Positions 47,560 through 59,639 of a stretch of DNA of 64,000 nt are shown here, in pieces. The stretch comes from Coptis chinensis. Taxonomy: Eukaryota; Streptophyta; Magnoliopsida; Ranunculales; Ranunculaceae. The notes under the pieces were generated by a model, which was given only the letters and a program-made list of their open reading frames with translations, had not been told where the DNA came from and did not search any database. Numbering within the stretch: position 1 is the first letter of the stretch; each line of letters opens with the position of its first letter. The DNA lies in contig CM027380.1 of the NCBI GenBank assembly GCA_015680905.1, positions 34,960,001 through 35,024,000 on the forward strand, written 5' to 3'. The translations under genes were made by a program, and so were the position numbers.

Positions 47560-48560
47560 GCCATGCTAACCAGGGATACAAACTTTGAGGAAATTAGGAA
47601 CGTGTTCAAGAATCTAACGATAAACCTTCCTTTTCTCGAAGCTATTAAAAAGCTACCTAACCACGCTAAGTTTCTTAAAGAGTTGTGCACTACTAGGCGT
47701 AAGACGAACATACCCAAAGACGCCTTTTTAACTGAACAGTTCCCAACTTTATCCGAAAATAATGGAATTGTTAAGTACAAGGACCCTGGTCGTCCTACTG
47801 TCAAATGCACCTTAGGAGATTCCTACACGACGACCGCTTTATTAGACCTGGGGGCGAGTGTTAACTTACTCCCGTATTACTTGTATAAACAAATAGGTCT
47901 ACGAAATGCAACCTACAAAAAATAACGCGTTGCAATTAGCGGACGGTCAATTAAGTATCCTAAAGGTGTAGTGGAAAACGTGCTTGTTAAGGTTCGAGGA
48001 TTTCTACTATCCTGCTGATTTTGTTATCCTCGATCACGAGTAATTAAGCTAATGACTCTGTACCAATCATCTTAGGGCGCCTTCCTTCTTGGCGCCAATG
48101 CGCTTATAAATTGTCGCGATGGAAAGATGTCCTTATCTTTTGGCCATCTTTTCGTCGAGGTAAATGTTTTAAAATGATGAAACAGCGATTACCATATTAG
48201 CCTCATAGATGGGGAGGTTAGCATGATCGAGAGTTTAGCTCAAGATTATTTTAACAACACGTTTCACGAAAACAATATGTACAAATTCCTTTCTTTTGGA
48301 CCTTCGATTTTGTGAATGATTCCTACTTAGAGGAGGTCAACACCATCCCGGAATCCACACCAATTGTAGACCGGGTTGCTAAATATATCGAGTATGAAGA
48401 CTTGCTACCTAAGCAAGTATTCATTACACAAGATAAGGACACTTATGAAACATCAACGGACATTACATCCCACACACGTGCTTAAACCTCTTCCCGGTTA
48501 AAATATATTCAACTTGATCCGGATGGTAGTCACCCGATAATTATATCTTCTCTGCTAACT
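47560..48560 (+). pseudogene. Aspartic protease and pre-RT linker of element D
   Basis: The frame 47563-47925 carries the retropepsin active-site block LLDLGASVNLLPYYLYKQIG near 47835-47895. DLGA in place of DTGA is common in Athila-type proteases. The linker after it is in shifted frames to about 48560 and holds the ESLAQDYFNN-like block also present in A (about 4890-4930, minus). It would cleave the gag-pol polyprotein. Confidence 0.75.
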
Positions 48561-49560
48561 AAAGATGAAGAGACATCTTTAATAAGGGTGATTAGGGGAA
48601 CATCGGTCTGCGATTGGTTGGTCCTTAGTGACATTAAGGGCATCGACCCTAATGTCTGCACTCATCGTATACATTTGGAGGATAACGCGAAGACTTCTCC
48701 ATGAACCTCGGCGTCGCTTGAACCCCCCATGATGAAGAGGTGGTTAGGGAAGAAGTCTTGCGATTCTTGGATCGCGGGTATTATATACCCAATCTCCGAT
48801 AGCGAATGGGTAAGTCCCATTCATGTAGTTCCTAAGAAATCGGGGAATTACCATGGTGCGTAGCGGGAAGGGTGACTATGTTGTCACTCAAGGTCCTATG
48901 AAATGGAGAATCTGTATTGATTCTGACGCGTTTAAATGCTATGACACGAAAAGGATCACTTTCCCTTACCATTTATAGATCGGATGCTAGAACGCCTAGC
49001 TGGTCATGCCTTTTATTGTTTCTGGGCGGCTACTCGGCTATTTTCAGATTATTATTGATATTGATGACCAAGAAAAGACAACTTTCACATGTCCCTTCGA
49101 ACATATGCCTATAAACGAATGCCTTTTGGCCTTTGTAATGCTCCCCGGTACCTTCCAAATGTATGCTTCATATATTTAGCGACATGGTAGAAGCTTTTAT
49201 GGAAGTTTTCATGGATGATTTTTCTATCTATGGAGACTCTTTTACTGAGAATGCCCGCCTAACATTGTCTAAGGTCTTGACACGGTGTGAAGAAAAGAGC
49301 CTCGCTTTTAAATTGGGAAAAGTGTCATTTCATGGTCAAAAAGGCATAGTACTAGGTCATATTGTATCTAGTGATGGCATCGAAGTAGATAAAGCCAAAC
49401 TAGATAAGATAGCGACCTACCTAAACCACGGGACTTGTCGTGAGATTAGAGCCTTTCTAGGCCATCGGGGGGTTTATAGGCGTTTCATTAAAGATTTTTT
49501 AAAATAGCTAGGCCTTTAACTAACCTCCTTTTGAAAGATGCCATCTTTGATTTTAATTTT
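48560..49560 (+). pseudogene. pol: Reverse transcriptase domain of element D
   Basis: The catalytic motif FMDDFSIYGDSF is at about 49207-49245, followed by CEEKSLAFKLGKVSFHGQKG and GHIVSSDGIEVDKAKLDKIA, the thumb and connection motifs of gypsy RTs, and RAFLGHRGVYRRFIKDF (to 49507). Upstream palm segments (48700-49160) are present in alternating frames. It would copy element RNA to cDNA inside the particle. The segment 49163-49507 is the longest clean stretch. Confidence 0.85.
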
Positions 49561-50030
49561 AATCGTAAACGGGCTTTTGAAACCTTAAAAGCTGCCCTAA
49601 CCATTGCACCTATTATCTGACCTCGATTGGTCTAAACCTTTCGAACTCATGTGTGATGCTAGTGACTATCACGGTTGGTCTTTGTCTTTGGGACGAAAAC
49701 TAGATAATAAGTCCATCATTATTTATTATGCTAGTAAAACTTTAAACGATGCTCAACGAATTATACAACTACTGAAAAAAATTCTTAGCTGTCATTTATG
49801 CTTTAGATAAATTTAGTCCTTATTTGGTTGGTTCTAAAACTTTAGTTTACCGCGGACCATGCAGCCATAGGTACCTTCTTGCAAAGAAGGATGCTAAGCG
49901 AGATTAATCCGATGGATTCTTCTCCTGCAAGAGTTCACATTAGAAATAAAGGACAAAAAGAGGGGTCAAAACGTGGTTGCCGACCACTTATCTAGACCCG
50001 ACCAATGACGATAGCGGTGATTCCCGAGTC
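49560..50030 (+). pseudogene. pol: RNase H domain of element D
   Basis: Contains PFELMCDASDYHGW (first catalytic aspartate) and IIIYYASKTLNDAQ at 49625-49765, then a shifted frame through a YHADHA-like region near 49850 to about 50030. It would degrade template RNA during reverse transcription. Confidence 0.8.
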
Positions 50031-50099
50031 CATACCGGACTCTTTTCCCGATGAGCATCGTATGCTATTTTTTCATCACCATGGTATCGCGGACACATC

Positions 50100-51365
50100 G
50101 TAAAATTATTTAGCGGCTGATGTTATGCCTTATAATTGGACAAGAAACGAACGTAAGAAGTTCTTGGCCAGAGTCAAGTTATACTACTGGGACGAGCCCT
50201 ACCTTTTTAAGTATTGTGCGGATCAGATTATTCGTCGTTGCATTCCCCAATGGGAATATAATGAAGTTCTATCCTTCTGCCATGATAAAGAGTGTGGTGG
50301 CCACTTTAGTGGAATGAAAACAGCCGCTAAAGTTCTTCAATGTGGATTTTATTGGCCTACCCTTTTAAGGATGCCCAAGTGCATTGCAAGGCGTGTATTC
50401 GTTGCCAACAACTTGGGCTTAATCCTGGCGTAATATGATGCCTTTAAATCCAATCTTGATAGTAGAAATTTTTCGATGTTTGGGGTATTGATTTCATGGG
50501 CCCGTTCCTGTTTCCCACGGTTATATTTATATTCTAGTTGCCGTGGACTACGTGTCTAAATGGATAGAGGCCCTAGCTTGCGTAGCAATGACCATAAGAC
50601 CGTAGTATTTTTATTAAAGAATACATTTTCTGTGGTAGGTTTGGCATTCCTAAAGCCATCATTAGTGATGGGGAACACATTTTTACAACAGAGTTGTTGC
50701 ATCCCTAGTGAAAAAAGTATGGAGTTACACACAAAAGTAGCAACTCCTTATCATCCACAAACTAGCGGACAAGTAGAAGTTTCTAATAGGGAAATCAAAA
50801 AGATTTTAGAAACAACGGTAAACCCCGATAGGAAAGACGGGTCGAGCGTCTATCGGATGCCTTATGGGCATATAGAACTGCTTTCAAAACTCCTATAGGT
50901 ATGTCTCCCTTTAGACTTGTATTTGGGAAACCATGTCATTTGCTCCGAAATTAGAGCACCGCTTTCGTGGGCTATAAAAGCCTTTAATTTCAATATTGAT
51001 GAGGCGGGCAAAACGCAGTTACAATTAAATGAGCTTGAAGAAATCCGTGGCGATTCTTACGATCTCGCTGGATTTATAAAGCCAACATGAAACGTGTTCA
51101 TGATAAGCATATCCCGCGTAAAGAGTTTGTGGTCGGACAAAAGGTTTTGCTTTACAACTCCCGTCTACATATTTTCCCGGGGAAACTAAAACCCGTTGGT
51201 GCGGCCCTTTTTCTCGTTCTTGAAGTCACCCCTTACGGGCAATTACCTTGGTAAATCCCAGGGACAACGGTACCTTTCAAGTTAATGGTCAACGGTTAAA
51301 ACATTTTCACGAACTTTTGTCCCCCGATGTGGAGGAAGTCCTTTTACGGGACCACTGTCTATGAG
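50100..51365 (+). pseudogene. pol: Integrase of element D
   Basis: The zinc-binding HHCC region lies at about 50275-50415 (CHDKECGGHFSGMKTA, then FYWPT and the C-X2-C pair in a shifted frame). The DDE core begins with GIDFMGPF near 50485 and [11 protein letters not shown] near 50545, and continues past [20 protein letters not shown] at about 50730-50790. Remaining C-terminal segments run to a stop at about 51363. It would insert the cDNA, giving the 5-bp duplication. Frames alternate. Confidence 0.85.
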
Positions 51366-52390
51366 GGCCGACCCTTGTCATGTGGTGTACTTACTTTCAT
51401 TTCCATATCTTGATAAGTACACCATTCAGGTAACCGGCCCTCCCTATGGAGTGTGTGGTCGTAAGTACGGATCCTAAGTCCACAGTTCACATAATTCACG
51501 TTGTCCACTTTCGCATGTTTTCTCGATTTTTTGAGTCATGTTCCTCTATGGAGTGAATTATGTATTTATTGTTTTTCGTGTTTCTTATAGTAAACAAATA
51601 AAAATAAATTAAAATTCATAAAAATCATAGACATAGCAATCCAACAAGTCTTGGGAATCGACTTTAAATCGACCCACGTTGTAAAACAAATTTTGTGGTT
51701 AAAAATTTGTTTGGGGGGAAAATCAGTCTTTCCATCCGGATTGCTCGAACTTTCTAGTTGTGTTGTTTAGGTCCATTAGTATAGTTCATTGGGGTTGGCG
51801 TTACCAAATTTAGTGTTCATTCGTTAAGCATAACTTACGTCATGCACGCACTACTGAGGCGTTTTCCACTATCTTATTAGTCACCCCGGTCGAATAGAGT
51901 AGTTTATGGATCATTGGATTGGAAATTCTCTCCTAATCATTTCCATATCTCATTCGAAAAAGAATCGGACCGATAATGAAGCGGGAAATCTAGTTTGAAA
52001 TTATGCTTAAAATCGACAAAAGTCGAAAAATACGAATTGGGCTTGGGCGACTCGCTCACCTAGAAGCGGCCAGCACTTTCCAAAACCAAATCGCGATCTT
52101 CTTCTTCTCCAGCCGCTTGACACAAATTTTAAATCCAAACCCTATCAACCAAAAAAAAAAAAAAAAAAAATAATAAAAAAATAGAATACATCACAATAAG
52201 AAGACCACCCACGCCCGTTGTGAAAACACCAATCTTCCACACAATCCAACCGTTTCCACCATTAAACCATCCACCAATTCAAGTTTTCATACCCACCGTC
52301 GTACCTAACATAACCACCACTGTTGGTTTAGTTAGAGTTCATCAAACTTCGCATCCACCACCATCTACAAACCCCAAATCGATTAAATAA
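51366..52390 (+). other. Post-pol spacer of element D
   Basis: Noncoding. It holds a polypurine-like tract TTTGTTTGGGGGGAAAA at about 51707-51723, and aligns with A 3480-4120. A poly(A) run lies at 52150-52170. Confidence 0.6.
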
Positions 52391-52394
52391 CTTC

Positions 52395-53200
52395 AATGGC
52401 GAACGACGTAGAATTACCGAAAAACGATTTGCTTTCCGGTTTAGCGTGCCATTTTATGACACGGAGATGTTTAAGAGACATTGGAACGGACTGTGGTATT
52501 CGACAGAGGATTTCTATCACTATGATTTGGTAGAACAGTTTTATAAGAAACGAAAGTGGAGGGAATAGGATTTTCATTAGGATAGCGAGAACGCGGAGGA
52601 AGTTCACGAGGCGGTTGTTGGTGAGCTATTAGGAATCACCCACAGTAACCAACCTAGATCGACCATTCGGGAATCCAAGAATACTGCAGTTCCTGTTTTG
52701 ATGAAAGATACGGTCATAGAGGGTGAATACAATACGATATCTCATTCGTTAAGCGATTTACCACGAGAACCAATCAACAATAAACCGCCGTGGGATTGGT
52801 AAGAACGCCCCTCGGGAAAGACAAAGTCGGCGACATCGGACTTCGATGTCCGCGACGTTCTCTGGAATTTGCAAACGAAGGAGTATAATTTCTGCATCCT
52901 TGATTTAATTTTGAATGTGATTAGAGGAGTGGGAAAGCAGCTGGCCTCTTTCCCGTATTGATCACTAAGATTATGCTCTCATTTAGAGCCGCCGCTAGAT
53001 CTGCTCCTATTAAGATCAAATTGCCTTCTAATGCGAAGTATTTATAAGGAATGCATCCAAAAGACGTGGCCGTTGTCCGCAGAGAAGGAAGTCGAAATCG
53101 GATAATGTAGGGGAAGATATGACATGGTTGGTTGAGGATAATTTTGATAGTCATACTTCTAATTTAGAGCGATTGATAATGCCGCAAACTGGTTTTGCGA
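52395..53200 (+). pseudogene. First post-pol ORF (e1) of element D
   Basis: From an ATG near 52395 (MANDVELPKND), then shifted frames with FYDTEMFKRHW, SLWYSTEDFYHYDL-type and LVEQFYKK motifs (to 52560), GELLGI, LPREPIN, DKVGDIGL and SLEFANEGV (to about 52890), then PVLITKIMLSFRAAARSAP. The matching A copy has the same blocks. It resembles the uncharacterised plant-transposon domain found downstream of pol in Athila elements; function unknown. No membrane helix is apparent, which argues against a classical envelope. Confidence 0.6.
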
Positions 53201-53639
53201 TGCGATTATCATATCTGTGAAGATATTAGACATAGACAAATCGTGCTTGAAATAAGCAAACGAACCTTCGACGATAGTTGAAATGCTCGTAAAGGGTCGG
53301 GCGATATCTTGTCTAACATGGAGGTTATCCACAATAATCACCAAGCCCCAATTATGCCGTACTCAAGATCGAGATGGAAGCCGCGGTAGCTTGTTCAGAT
53401 ATAGATGCTACTGACGCATGCCACTTTCGTGGATGAGTCTCTCTCACCGAAGTCCGAGAGGCATGAGCGTCGTCGCCCAGCCAGCCGGATGGCTCAAGCC
53501 ATTCGTCACCACCACAGCCAGTCTCCATCTCGGGGACCATCTTCTTCCACGCCTAGGTGTGCACCATCGGTTATGTGTCCTTTAATTACATTGTTTTATT
53601 GTTTTGTTAGTGGAATTTTATTTCAGTAGTTAGATTGAG

Positions 53640-54379
53640 TATTAAGTTGTTAATTTTCGATTGCTTGGATTTCATATTATTTTAATATAATTTATTTTGA
53701 TTATCTTTCGTATAGTTGTCTTGGAGTAAAAGTTGAAAATTAGGCCGATACCGGCATATCTATGATTTTTTTGTAGCGGTAGCATGATATGTAGGAGAGT
53801 TTAGAAGTTAATATTCTAAACCAAGTTTAAAAGATACCAGGGTTGTTAGGAAATCAAAGACATGGTTAGTTTCCGTTTTTGGGTTTGGTAGTTTCCTATT
53901 TCCGGAAATTGCCTTAAAACAATTTGGCAACTTGCCGATTCGTTTTGGAAACCCAGAACCTATTTAAACTTCCATCATACTACACTCACAACCCACACTA
54001 CACCCCACAATCATCTTTCACTTTTCACTCCAGCCCTTTTTCTAGTTTTTTCTTGTTTTTCTTCTTAGAAATTCGATTTACGCACCTCGAAGCCGCCGCT
54101 TCAAGCAGAGCGACTTCGCCCTATTATCTTCAGAAATCGAAAATCACTAGAACGCCCAGCGCCACAGAGTAAGCGCCACCAGCTCAAACAAATCGAAATC
54201 GAAAACTTAACCGAAGCGCGCCAGCGCCAAGTAGAAGCGCGACCGCGCAAACTCAGAATTCCAAAAACCAAAGCCGCCAAAACCAAAGATAGCGCCAGCC
54301 TCTTTTTAGTAATCACAGGAATTTTCGATTTTCGGAGTTTCTTCCAGATTTCGCAGCTGTTCTACAGAGTAGTTTAGAG
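53640..54379 (+). other. Spacer with promoter-like region between e1 and e2 of D
   Basis: Noncoding. The stretch 53900-54010 matches A at about 1390-1500, including a TATTTAAAC TATA-like motif and a short C/T-rich leader. GC-richer CGCC/CAGCGCC repeats (54080-54300) precede the e2 start. A subgenomic promoter for e2 is possible. Confidence 0.45.
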
Positions 54380-55250
54380 ATGACACCACCTATAGTGATT
54401 CCTGAACAGTCATTTGAAGACTTGATGGGAACCTATACCTATGGCGCATCGTTCCGCGAGCGGATCTTGCAGTTAGGATGGCGGCATCTTCTGGTGAGTG
54501 ATGACGATTCTTTTTCACCTAAGCTAACTGAATTCTTCTATAATAATATTACTTTTTCTTGTACCCAAGAAGGAGAACAAAAATTTACCCTTGCTATTGA
54601 TGGTAAGACTATGGAATTCAGTAAGCACGTGATAGCTTTGGTTTCGGGATTGCCATTACCTGACCCTATGCACACGTGGGGATATATGACAGATAACTCA
54701 TACCTATATGAATATGCCTATTTCCATGAGTATTATGGAGGAGGGGTATTTCGTATCATGGACCAAGACCAATATAACATCGCATACGAGTAGCCTATCA
54801 CCGAATGTAGGCATTAACCATGTTGTTCATCATGATGAACATTCTAGGAAACGGCGGTTTATACGCCAATAATACCCGGTGGTGACGTTTTCCTTGCTTT
54901 AGGCGAGGGGCGTCGGAGGTATGACATTCCCCGAAGTTTTAGTTGCTACTCACGAAACGAGCCCATACCTTGAGGGCATAAGTACCTTCTTATGCCTGTC
55001 TTGGTTTGTCAGCCTTATACGCGCTTACCCCATATTCTCAGTACCGCGATTACCGCAGATTGGGAAAAGGGTCGAAATCATGAGACCCACCAATCGTGGT
55101 GGTAAGATCATTCCGAACCATGACTTGGTCGGGATGGCGGTGCAACCACATTTGGTTGCCCCCTTACACCCCATCGGACCAAATAACACTAGAGAGGTTA
55201 GCACTAGTTGATGATACACGACGGAAGGCATGGCAAGTTGTTATGGCATG
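54380..55250 (+). pseudogene. Second post-pol ORF (e2) of element D
   Basis: An open frame from ATG 54380 gives 137 residues to 54793: MTPPIVIPEQSFEDLMGTYT, LGWRHLLVSDDDSFSPKL, then EFFYNNITFSCTQEGEQKF and HVIALVSGLPLPDP. After a stop, homologous segments go on in other frames (GRRRYDIPR near 54910, YLLMPVL near 54990, RPTNRGGK near 55085) to about 55250. It is the counterpart of A 470-1330. The (E)FFYNN...ALVSGLPLP layout resembles the plant-transposon domain with a FYAN...GLP core. No signal peptide or membrane helix is visible; function unknown. Confidence 0.65.
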
Positions 55251-56273
55251 GCAGGGATCGAAAAAGAACCTCTTATAGAAGAGGATGATGGCGAAGTAAC
55301 TGCCGGGGTGCGGTAAGTTTTAGTTAAGTTAGTGTCCGCTTATGTCCCAAGCAATTTCATTACTGCTAACCCCATAATGGGTGGAACTCTTATAGAGTTG
55401 CGTCAGTTTTTGTATTTCCTATATTAGTATGTTCTAACCTTGTTTTGCAGATGTTCCAGAATTTCACGCGTTTCCATGGTATTTTCCTACACTCTTTATT
55501 TAAATACTTTGAGGACAAAGCATGCTTTTTGTTTGGGGGGGGGGCATAGAAACACGTGTAATTAAGGCATCTGTTAGGATATAGATATGTATAATATGCA
55601 CTTGTTTTCTAGTTAAAATTTCAAAAACTCAAAAAAATATAAATAAAAAGTATGCTATACACTTAGGAATATTGGTATTGTTTTCTTTCTCCATGCTTTT
55701 AACGATCTAGAAGTCTCACGTAGCTTTTGCATCAGAATAATAGTTAGAAACTTAGGTTAATATGTACGTAATAATCTTTGCATCTATCTATAAATTTATT
55801 ACATGAGTATCTATGATTGTTAGCAGTAAGTTTCTGAAATCTAGGCTAGATTACTTATTCTACAAATCCCGTGAGAATATAGCCTAAAGCCTTATATGAG
55901 CGAAAACATTTGAGAAATGACACAAGGGAGAAGTAAAATCCGGATAGAAAATCACACGTCCACTTGCTTGATCACTATGCCATATCCTAAGCGAGAATTT
56001 AGGCCCTCTTTGGATCGATATAGCCAGAAAGTCAAACCTATGAATTATTTTCCGCTAGTCGCCCCTCTGAGCCTTTCTTTAGCCTTCCATAAACCACAAT
56101 TCCTTTACCCTGTTACAAAAACAAAACAAAATAAAAATAAAAAAAAAAAATCAACCTACCCAATTTAGAATAAGTCTGAGAATAGAATGAGGAAGAAGAG
56201 AAAAACCTGTGTAAACAAAAATTAGTTAGTTGCTTCAGAAAATAAAGAAAAGAAGTTTCCATCCAAAGAAAAG

Positions 56274-56334
<61 letters not shown>

Positions 56335-57162
56335 AATAAAAAAATCCAAAAAAAAAATAGAATAAAAGGGAGTCAAAGGCCAAAGAAAAGAAAAAGAAAA
56401 ATATGGCTAAGGATGGAAACAAAGTGTAGAAGCAAAGGTAAATAACAAGGTTTTCTCTAGCTACATAATATGAAGACTCTATTATCTCAGACTTGTCCTC
56501 TAGAATATCCATTTCCTTCCTTCTTAAACCATCTCCTAATCCCCTCATGACACCTAATAAAGACCTCTAGCTCAATTAGGAATAGGTTAGTGTGATAGTA
56601 AGTGGCGGATGTGTTTGATCGACTCCGAACTTCCTTGTTTGTCATTGAGATTGTAAGGTAAAGTGTGCCCACTTGCACAATTTAGAGTAGCTTAAACTTG
56701 AGTGGAAAAATCAGAGTGGTTTTGTCTTGACATCTATGTGAGGACCTACTTAAGGACGCTTATTCGAAGTTTTTTAAAACGGACTGCTATTACATTTCAT
56801 AGTATTACTCATTGTTATATGTGTATTTTAGATGATTGATTATTATGCATATATTAGCTTAGGGTTCTGACTGGGTTATTCTTATGTAATTGCTAGTGAG
56901 ATGTATAGATAGTTGAGACATGAAGGAGAAAACAATAGTTTTATTTCTTAGTCGTTGTAGTATAGATGAAGTTTGTGAGTACCTTCACTGGAAAACTCTC
57001 ACGAGGCTATAACTCGTCCACTAGGGAATTCCTAGTGGTTTAAGGCCTTGTTGCATATGGTCAATGCAATCGCACTCAGCGAAACGAGATTAGGTAGAAC
57101 TCCATTTTTGGTCACTTATTCTAATTTCTCATATTTGCTTGAGGACAAGCAAAATGCTGTTT
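55251..57162 (+). other. 3' untranslated region of element D
   Basis: Noncoding. It contains TTGAGGACAAAGCATGC and TTTGTTTGGGGGGGGGG (55508-55548), an internal copy of the pre-LTR polypurine context; an (AT)20 microsatellite at 56290-56329 between A-rich stretches; and the CTCTAGCTCAATTAGGAATAG block (56566) shared with element E. Confidence 0.65.
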
Positions 57163-57172
57163 GGGGGTGGTT
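57163..57172 (+). other. Polypurine tract of element D
   Basis: GGGGGTGGTT directly before the 3' LTR, preceded by CTTGAGGACAAGC, the same context as in element E (10230-10262). It primes plus-strand DNA synthesis. Confidence 0.8.
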
Positions 57173-58530
57173 TGATAAGAGCCCAAAACTGTAGTTTTAA
57201 CCCCTTAATAATCATACTGTTAGACCAATTATGTGAATAATAAGTAAGAGTTAATACTGATTACGTGTTTTTATGCATTTCAGGCTTCAAAGTCCATTAT
57301 CTTGAAAATGTGCCACTTTAGCGAGATAAAGGAGCAAAAGTCATCAGAACTTCCGAATGCCATATCTTTGGACTCAGACCTCGGATTGAGGCCTACCTTA
57401 TGTCAAAACGACCGGCTCGGAAAGAGCTTTGCAATGGTCCAAGCCTTGACCCAATCAGAGGAGCAGAAGTGGACGAAAAGTCTGTGGAAGCCAACTGCAG
57501 CTGAAGAGGCCTTTTTGGACTGAAAGAAATTGGGTTTTGGGCCTGATTCTCTGGCCCAAAACATGGCTCCAAGCCCATGCACGAATTTTGGATCTGGATG
57601 TATAAAAACAAAAGCTTAGCTCTTTGTTAATGGTAGCTAGTTAGACCTAAATTAAGATATAGAATTCTAGATCTAGTTTATTTAATTAAATTAAGTTTTA
57701 GCTCCATTTAAATTCTTGTTTTAGATTAAATCTCTGAATCATTGTTCTTGATTGATTAGATAAATAAAGTAGTATTTTTATCAAGTTTGAATTTTGTCAA
57801 TTCCATTCTAGATCTAATTTCAATTCTTGTTTCTAGTTCATTCCAAACCATTAAATTAGATTCATTATTGTTCAAATTAAGTAAATCTAAATTTCTTACA
57901 TTATGTTTAGTTTAGATTCAATGGGAAATGTTAGATTGATGATTCAAGGCTAAACCTCCATTAGAGGGGTTGATGAAGCCTTGATGAAACCTTAGTTGTT
58001 TAGTATAGAAACGTTGTAGCATCTATTCCACTCTAGAAGGTCGCGTTTAAGCCATGAGAATGGGTGGGCTTACCTCACATGCTAGTTAGTACTTGGTAGA
58101 AATGCCATGAACACTAGGGATTAGACTCGAATTCTTTTGCGTGAAAACGCATCTGAATCGAGATACCACAATCTGTACTAGGTCATTAAGTTGGATTCGA
58201 GGTGGATTCAATTCCCCTCTAATTCCTTTATCTAGAGTCAAACAATAGTATTTCCATAGCATTTGTAGTTAATTTCTAGTAATCATCTTAATTAAGTATC
58301 GTAGTTTAATATTTCGTAAAGCTCTCATTGACTTAAGACTGATTTCTTAGACTTAGAGAACAATCCGTGCTAGAGAACTAGGAGTGGAACGAACTTCCTA
58401 CTCCACTTAGTGCAATTCGCATCGAGAGTAGAAACTTTGATAATAGACTCGTAAAAGAATAGTTATAGTTTACTTACGTTGTGAATTCATAGTTCATTTC
58501 ATAGGTAAATTATCCATTTTATACTTATCA
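57173..58530 (+). repeat. 3' LTR of element D
   Basis: 1358 bases, TGATAAGAGCCC to TACTTATCA, followed by the GTTCC duplication. Nearly identical to the 5' LTR. Confidence 0.93.
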
Positions 58531-59020
58531 GTTCCCATTGTGGTAGCCTTTGAATGAAGGATGAAGGATCACTTTCGGTACCCCAGTTGCTCTTGGAATA
58601 AGAATATTGAATATGCAAGAACAAAACAATAATTGATGTGAGAGAAAAATACTAACTGTATAAGTTCAATTGTAGCCTTCTCTCAATCTTAAACAGTATT
58701 ATCAATTTCAGGACCAAAGACTCCCCATTTAGGTGACTTCATACCTAGAGGAAGCTATCGAAAAATCGAATTGAAATTGAAGAAGCAAAGTCTAAGAACA
58801 ACACCTTAAGTTTTAAACAATCATAGTGGAGATTTACCTGGTTTGTCTTTCTCCTTCAACCTATCGTTGACCCTCTGCTACTGAGTTGTTGTTCGTATGC
58901 AACTGATTCTTCGTCTTTCTACTTCAAAGAAGCGAGATGTTGGTCTTCCTCCTCCAATCGGTTATCGGTTATGAACGAGCGAGGAGAAATTCGCAAAGTT
59001 TGTGCAAGAAAGAAATTAGG
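58531..59020. other. Right flank of element D
   Basis: No recognised gene. On the minus strand about 58670-58770 an exon-like open stretch starts MKSPKWGVFGPEIDN and soon stops; it is not assigned. Confidence 0.35.
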
Positions 59021-59360
59021 ACAGACAGAAACCAACCAAGTGATATTTTGGGCCACGTACCCCCCACCCGGCCTAAGATCGTTCGCTCCGCTTACTTGAC
59101 TACACGGACCTACTTTTTAGATCTACTAGTATACTGCTAAGCAGTGGGGGTGAGCGGAGTGGGAGAGGAAGATAGAGGAGTGGAGATGGAGAAGGAGGAG
59201 TGAAGATTTAGAGTGTCTGGAGGGGGAGAGGAAAAAGGAGAGTGAGAGAGACGAAGAGAAAAAACATAAGGGAAGAGATGAAGACAGACAGACAGAAACC
59301 AACCAAGTTGGTTTTTGTCCGCATAACCCCCCTTCTCCCAAAATGTTCGCTCCACTCACG
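59021..59360. repeat. Imperfect direct duplication of about 263 bases
   Basis: GACAGACAGAAACCAACCAAG at about 59022 and 59284 starts two related segments, each continuing through a C-rich run (CCCCCCACCC or CCCCCCTTCTCCC), then GTTCGCTCC(G/A)CT. Low-complexity GGAG/GAGAG sequence fills 59150-59260; open frames on the minus strand here are compositional. Confidence 0.5.
59126..59170 (-). mobile_element. Helitron-like 3' terminus (copy 2)
   Basis: The minus strand ends ACTGCTTAGCAGT (59145-59133), ATA and CTAG at 59126, then T. Same terminal bases and a similar inner about 35 bases as at 43494. It falls inside the direct duplication. The element body and 5' end are undefined. Confidence 0.5.
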
Positions 59361-59639
59361 GACTATTGAACTCACTATTTGTATGAAGTTGGTTTGCATT
59401 GCAATACACACAGACACATATCTCTATGTAAATCAATGATTAGGACTTTTGACACATCAGTAGGTTCAAATAGTAGGTCAAATAAGTTGGTCAGTGTAGC
59501 ATTACTGTTTAAATTTTTTTTTTTTTTAAAACAAACAAACAAAACCTGTCGACTAGGCAATATATTATAAATACAATAAATTAGCCCCAGGGCACAAGTT
59601 CGTTTCAAAACAACTCTAGAGGATATGATTTTTTTTATA

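Larger units (their letters stand above)
43819..58530 (+). mobile_element. Full-length Athila-like (Ty3/gypsy) retrotransposon D
   Basis: 14.7 kb with perfect GTTCC target duplications (43814-43818, 58531-58535), LTRs of 1357 and 1358 bases, tRNA-Asp-like primer site, gag, protease, RT, RNase H, integrase, two further ORFs after pol, and a polypurine tract beside the 3' LTR. The domain order PR-RT-RH-IN is that of Ty3/gypsy; gag type, primer site and extra ORFs point to Athila. Near-identical LTRs imply a recent insertion, yet the ORFs as written contain many frameshifts. Either the copy was mobilised in trans or the sequence has errors. Confidence 0.93.

Noticed and set aside
56113-56548. 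Open frames across the (AT)n and poly(A) region
   Set aside because: Compositional: alternating I/Y and F/K runs from a microsatellite.
59126-59417. Overlapping serine/leucine-rich frames on the minus strand
   Set aside because: Low-complexity GA-rich DNA read in reverse; no conserved motif.
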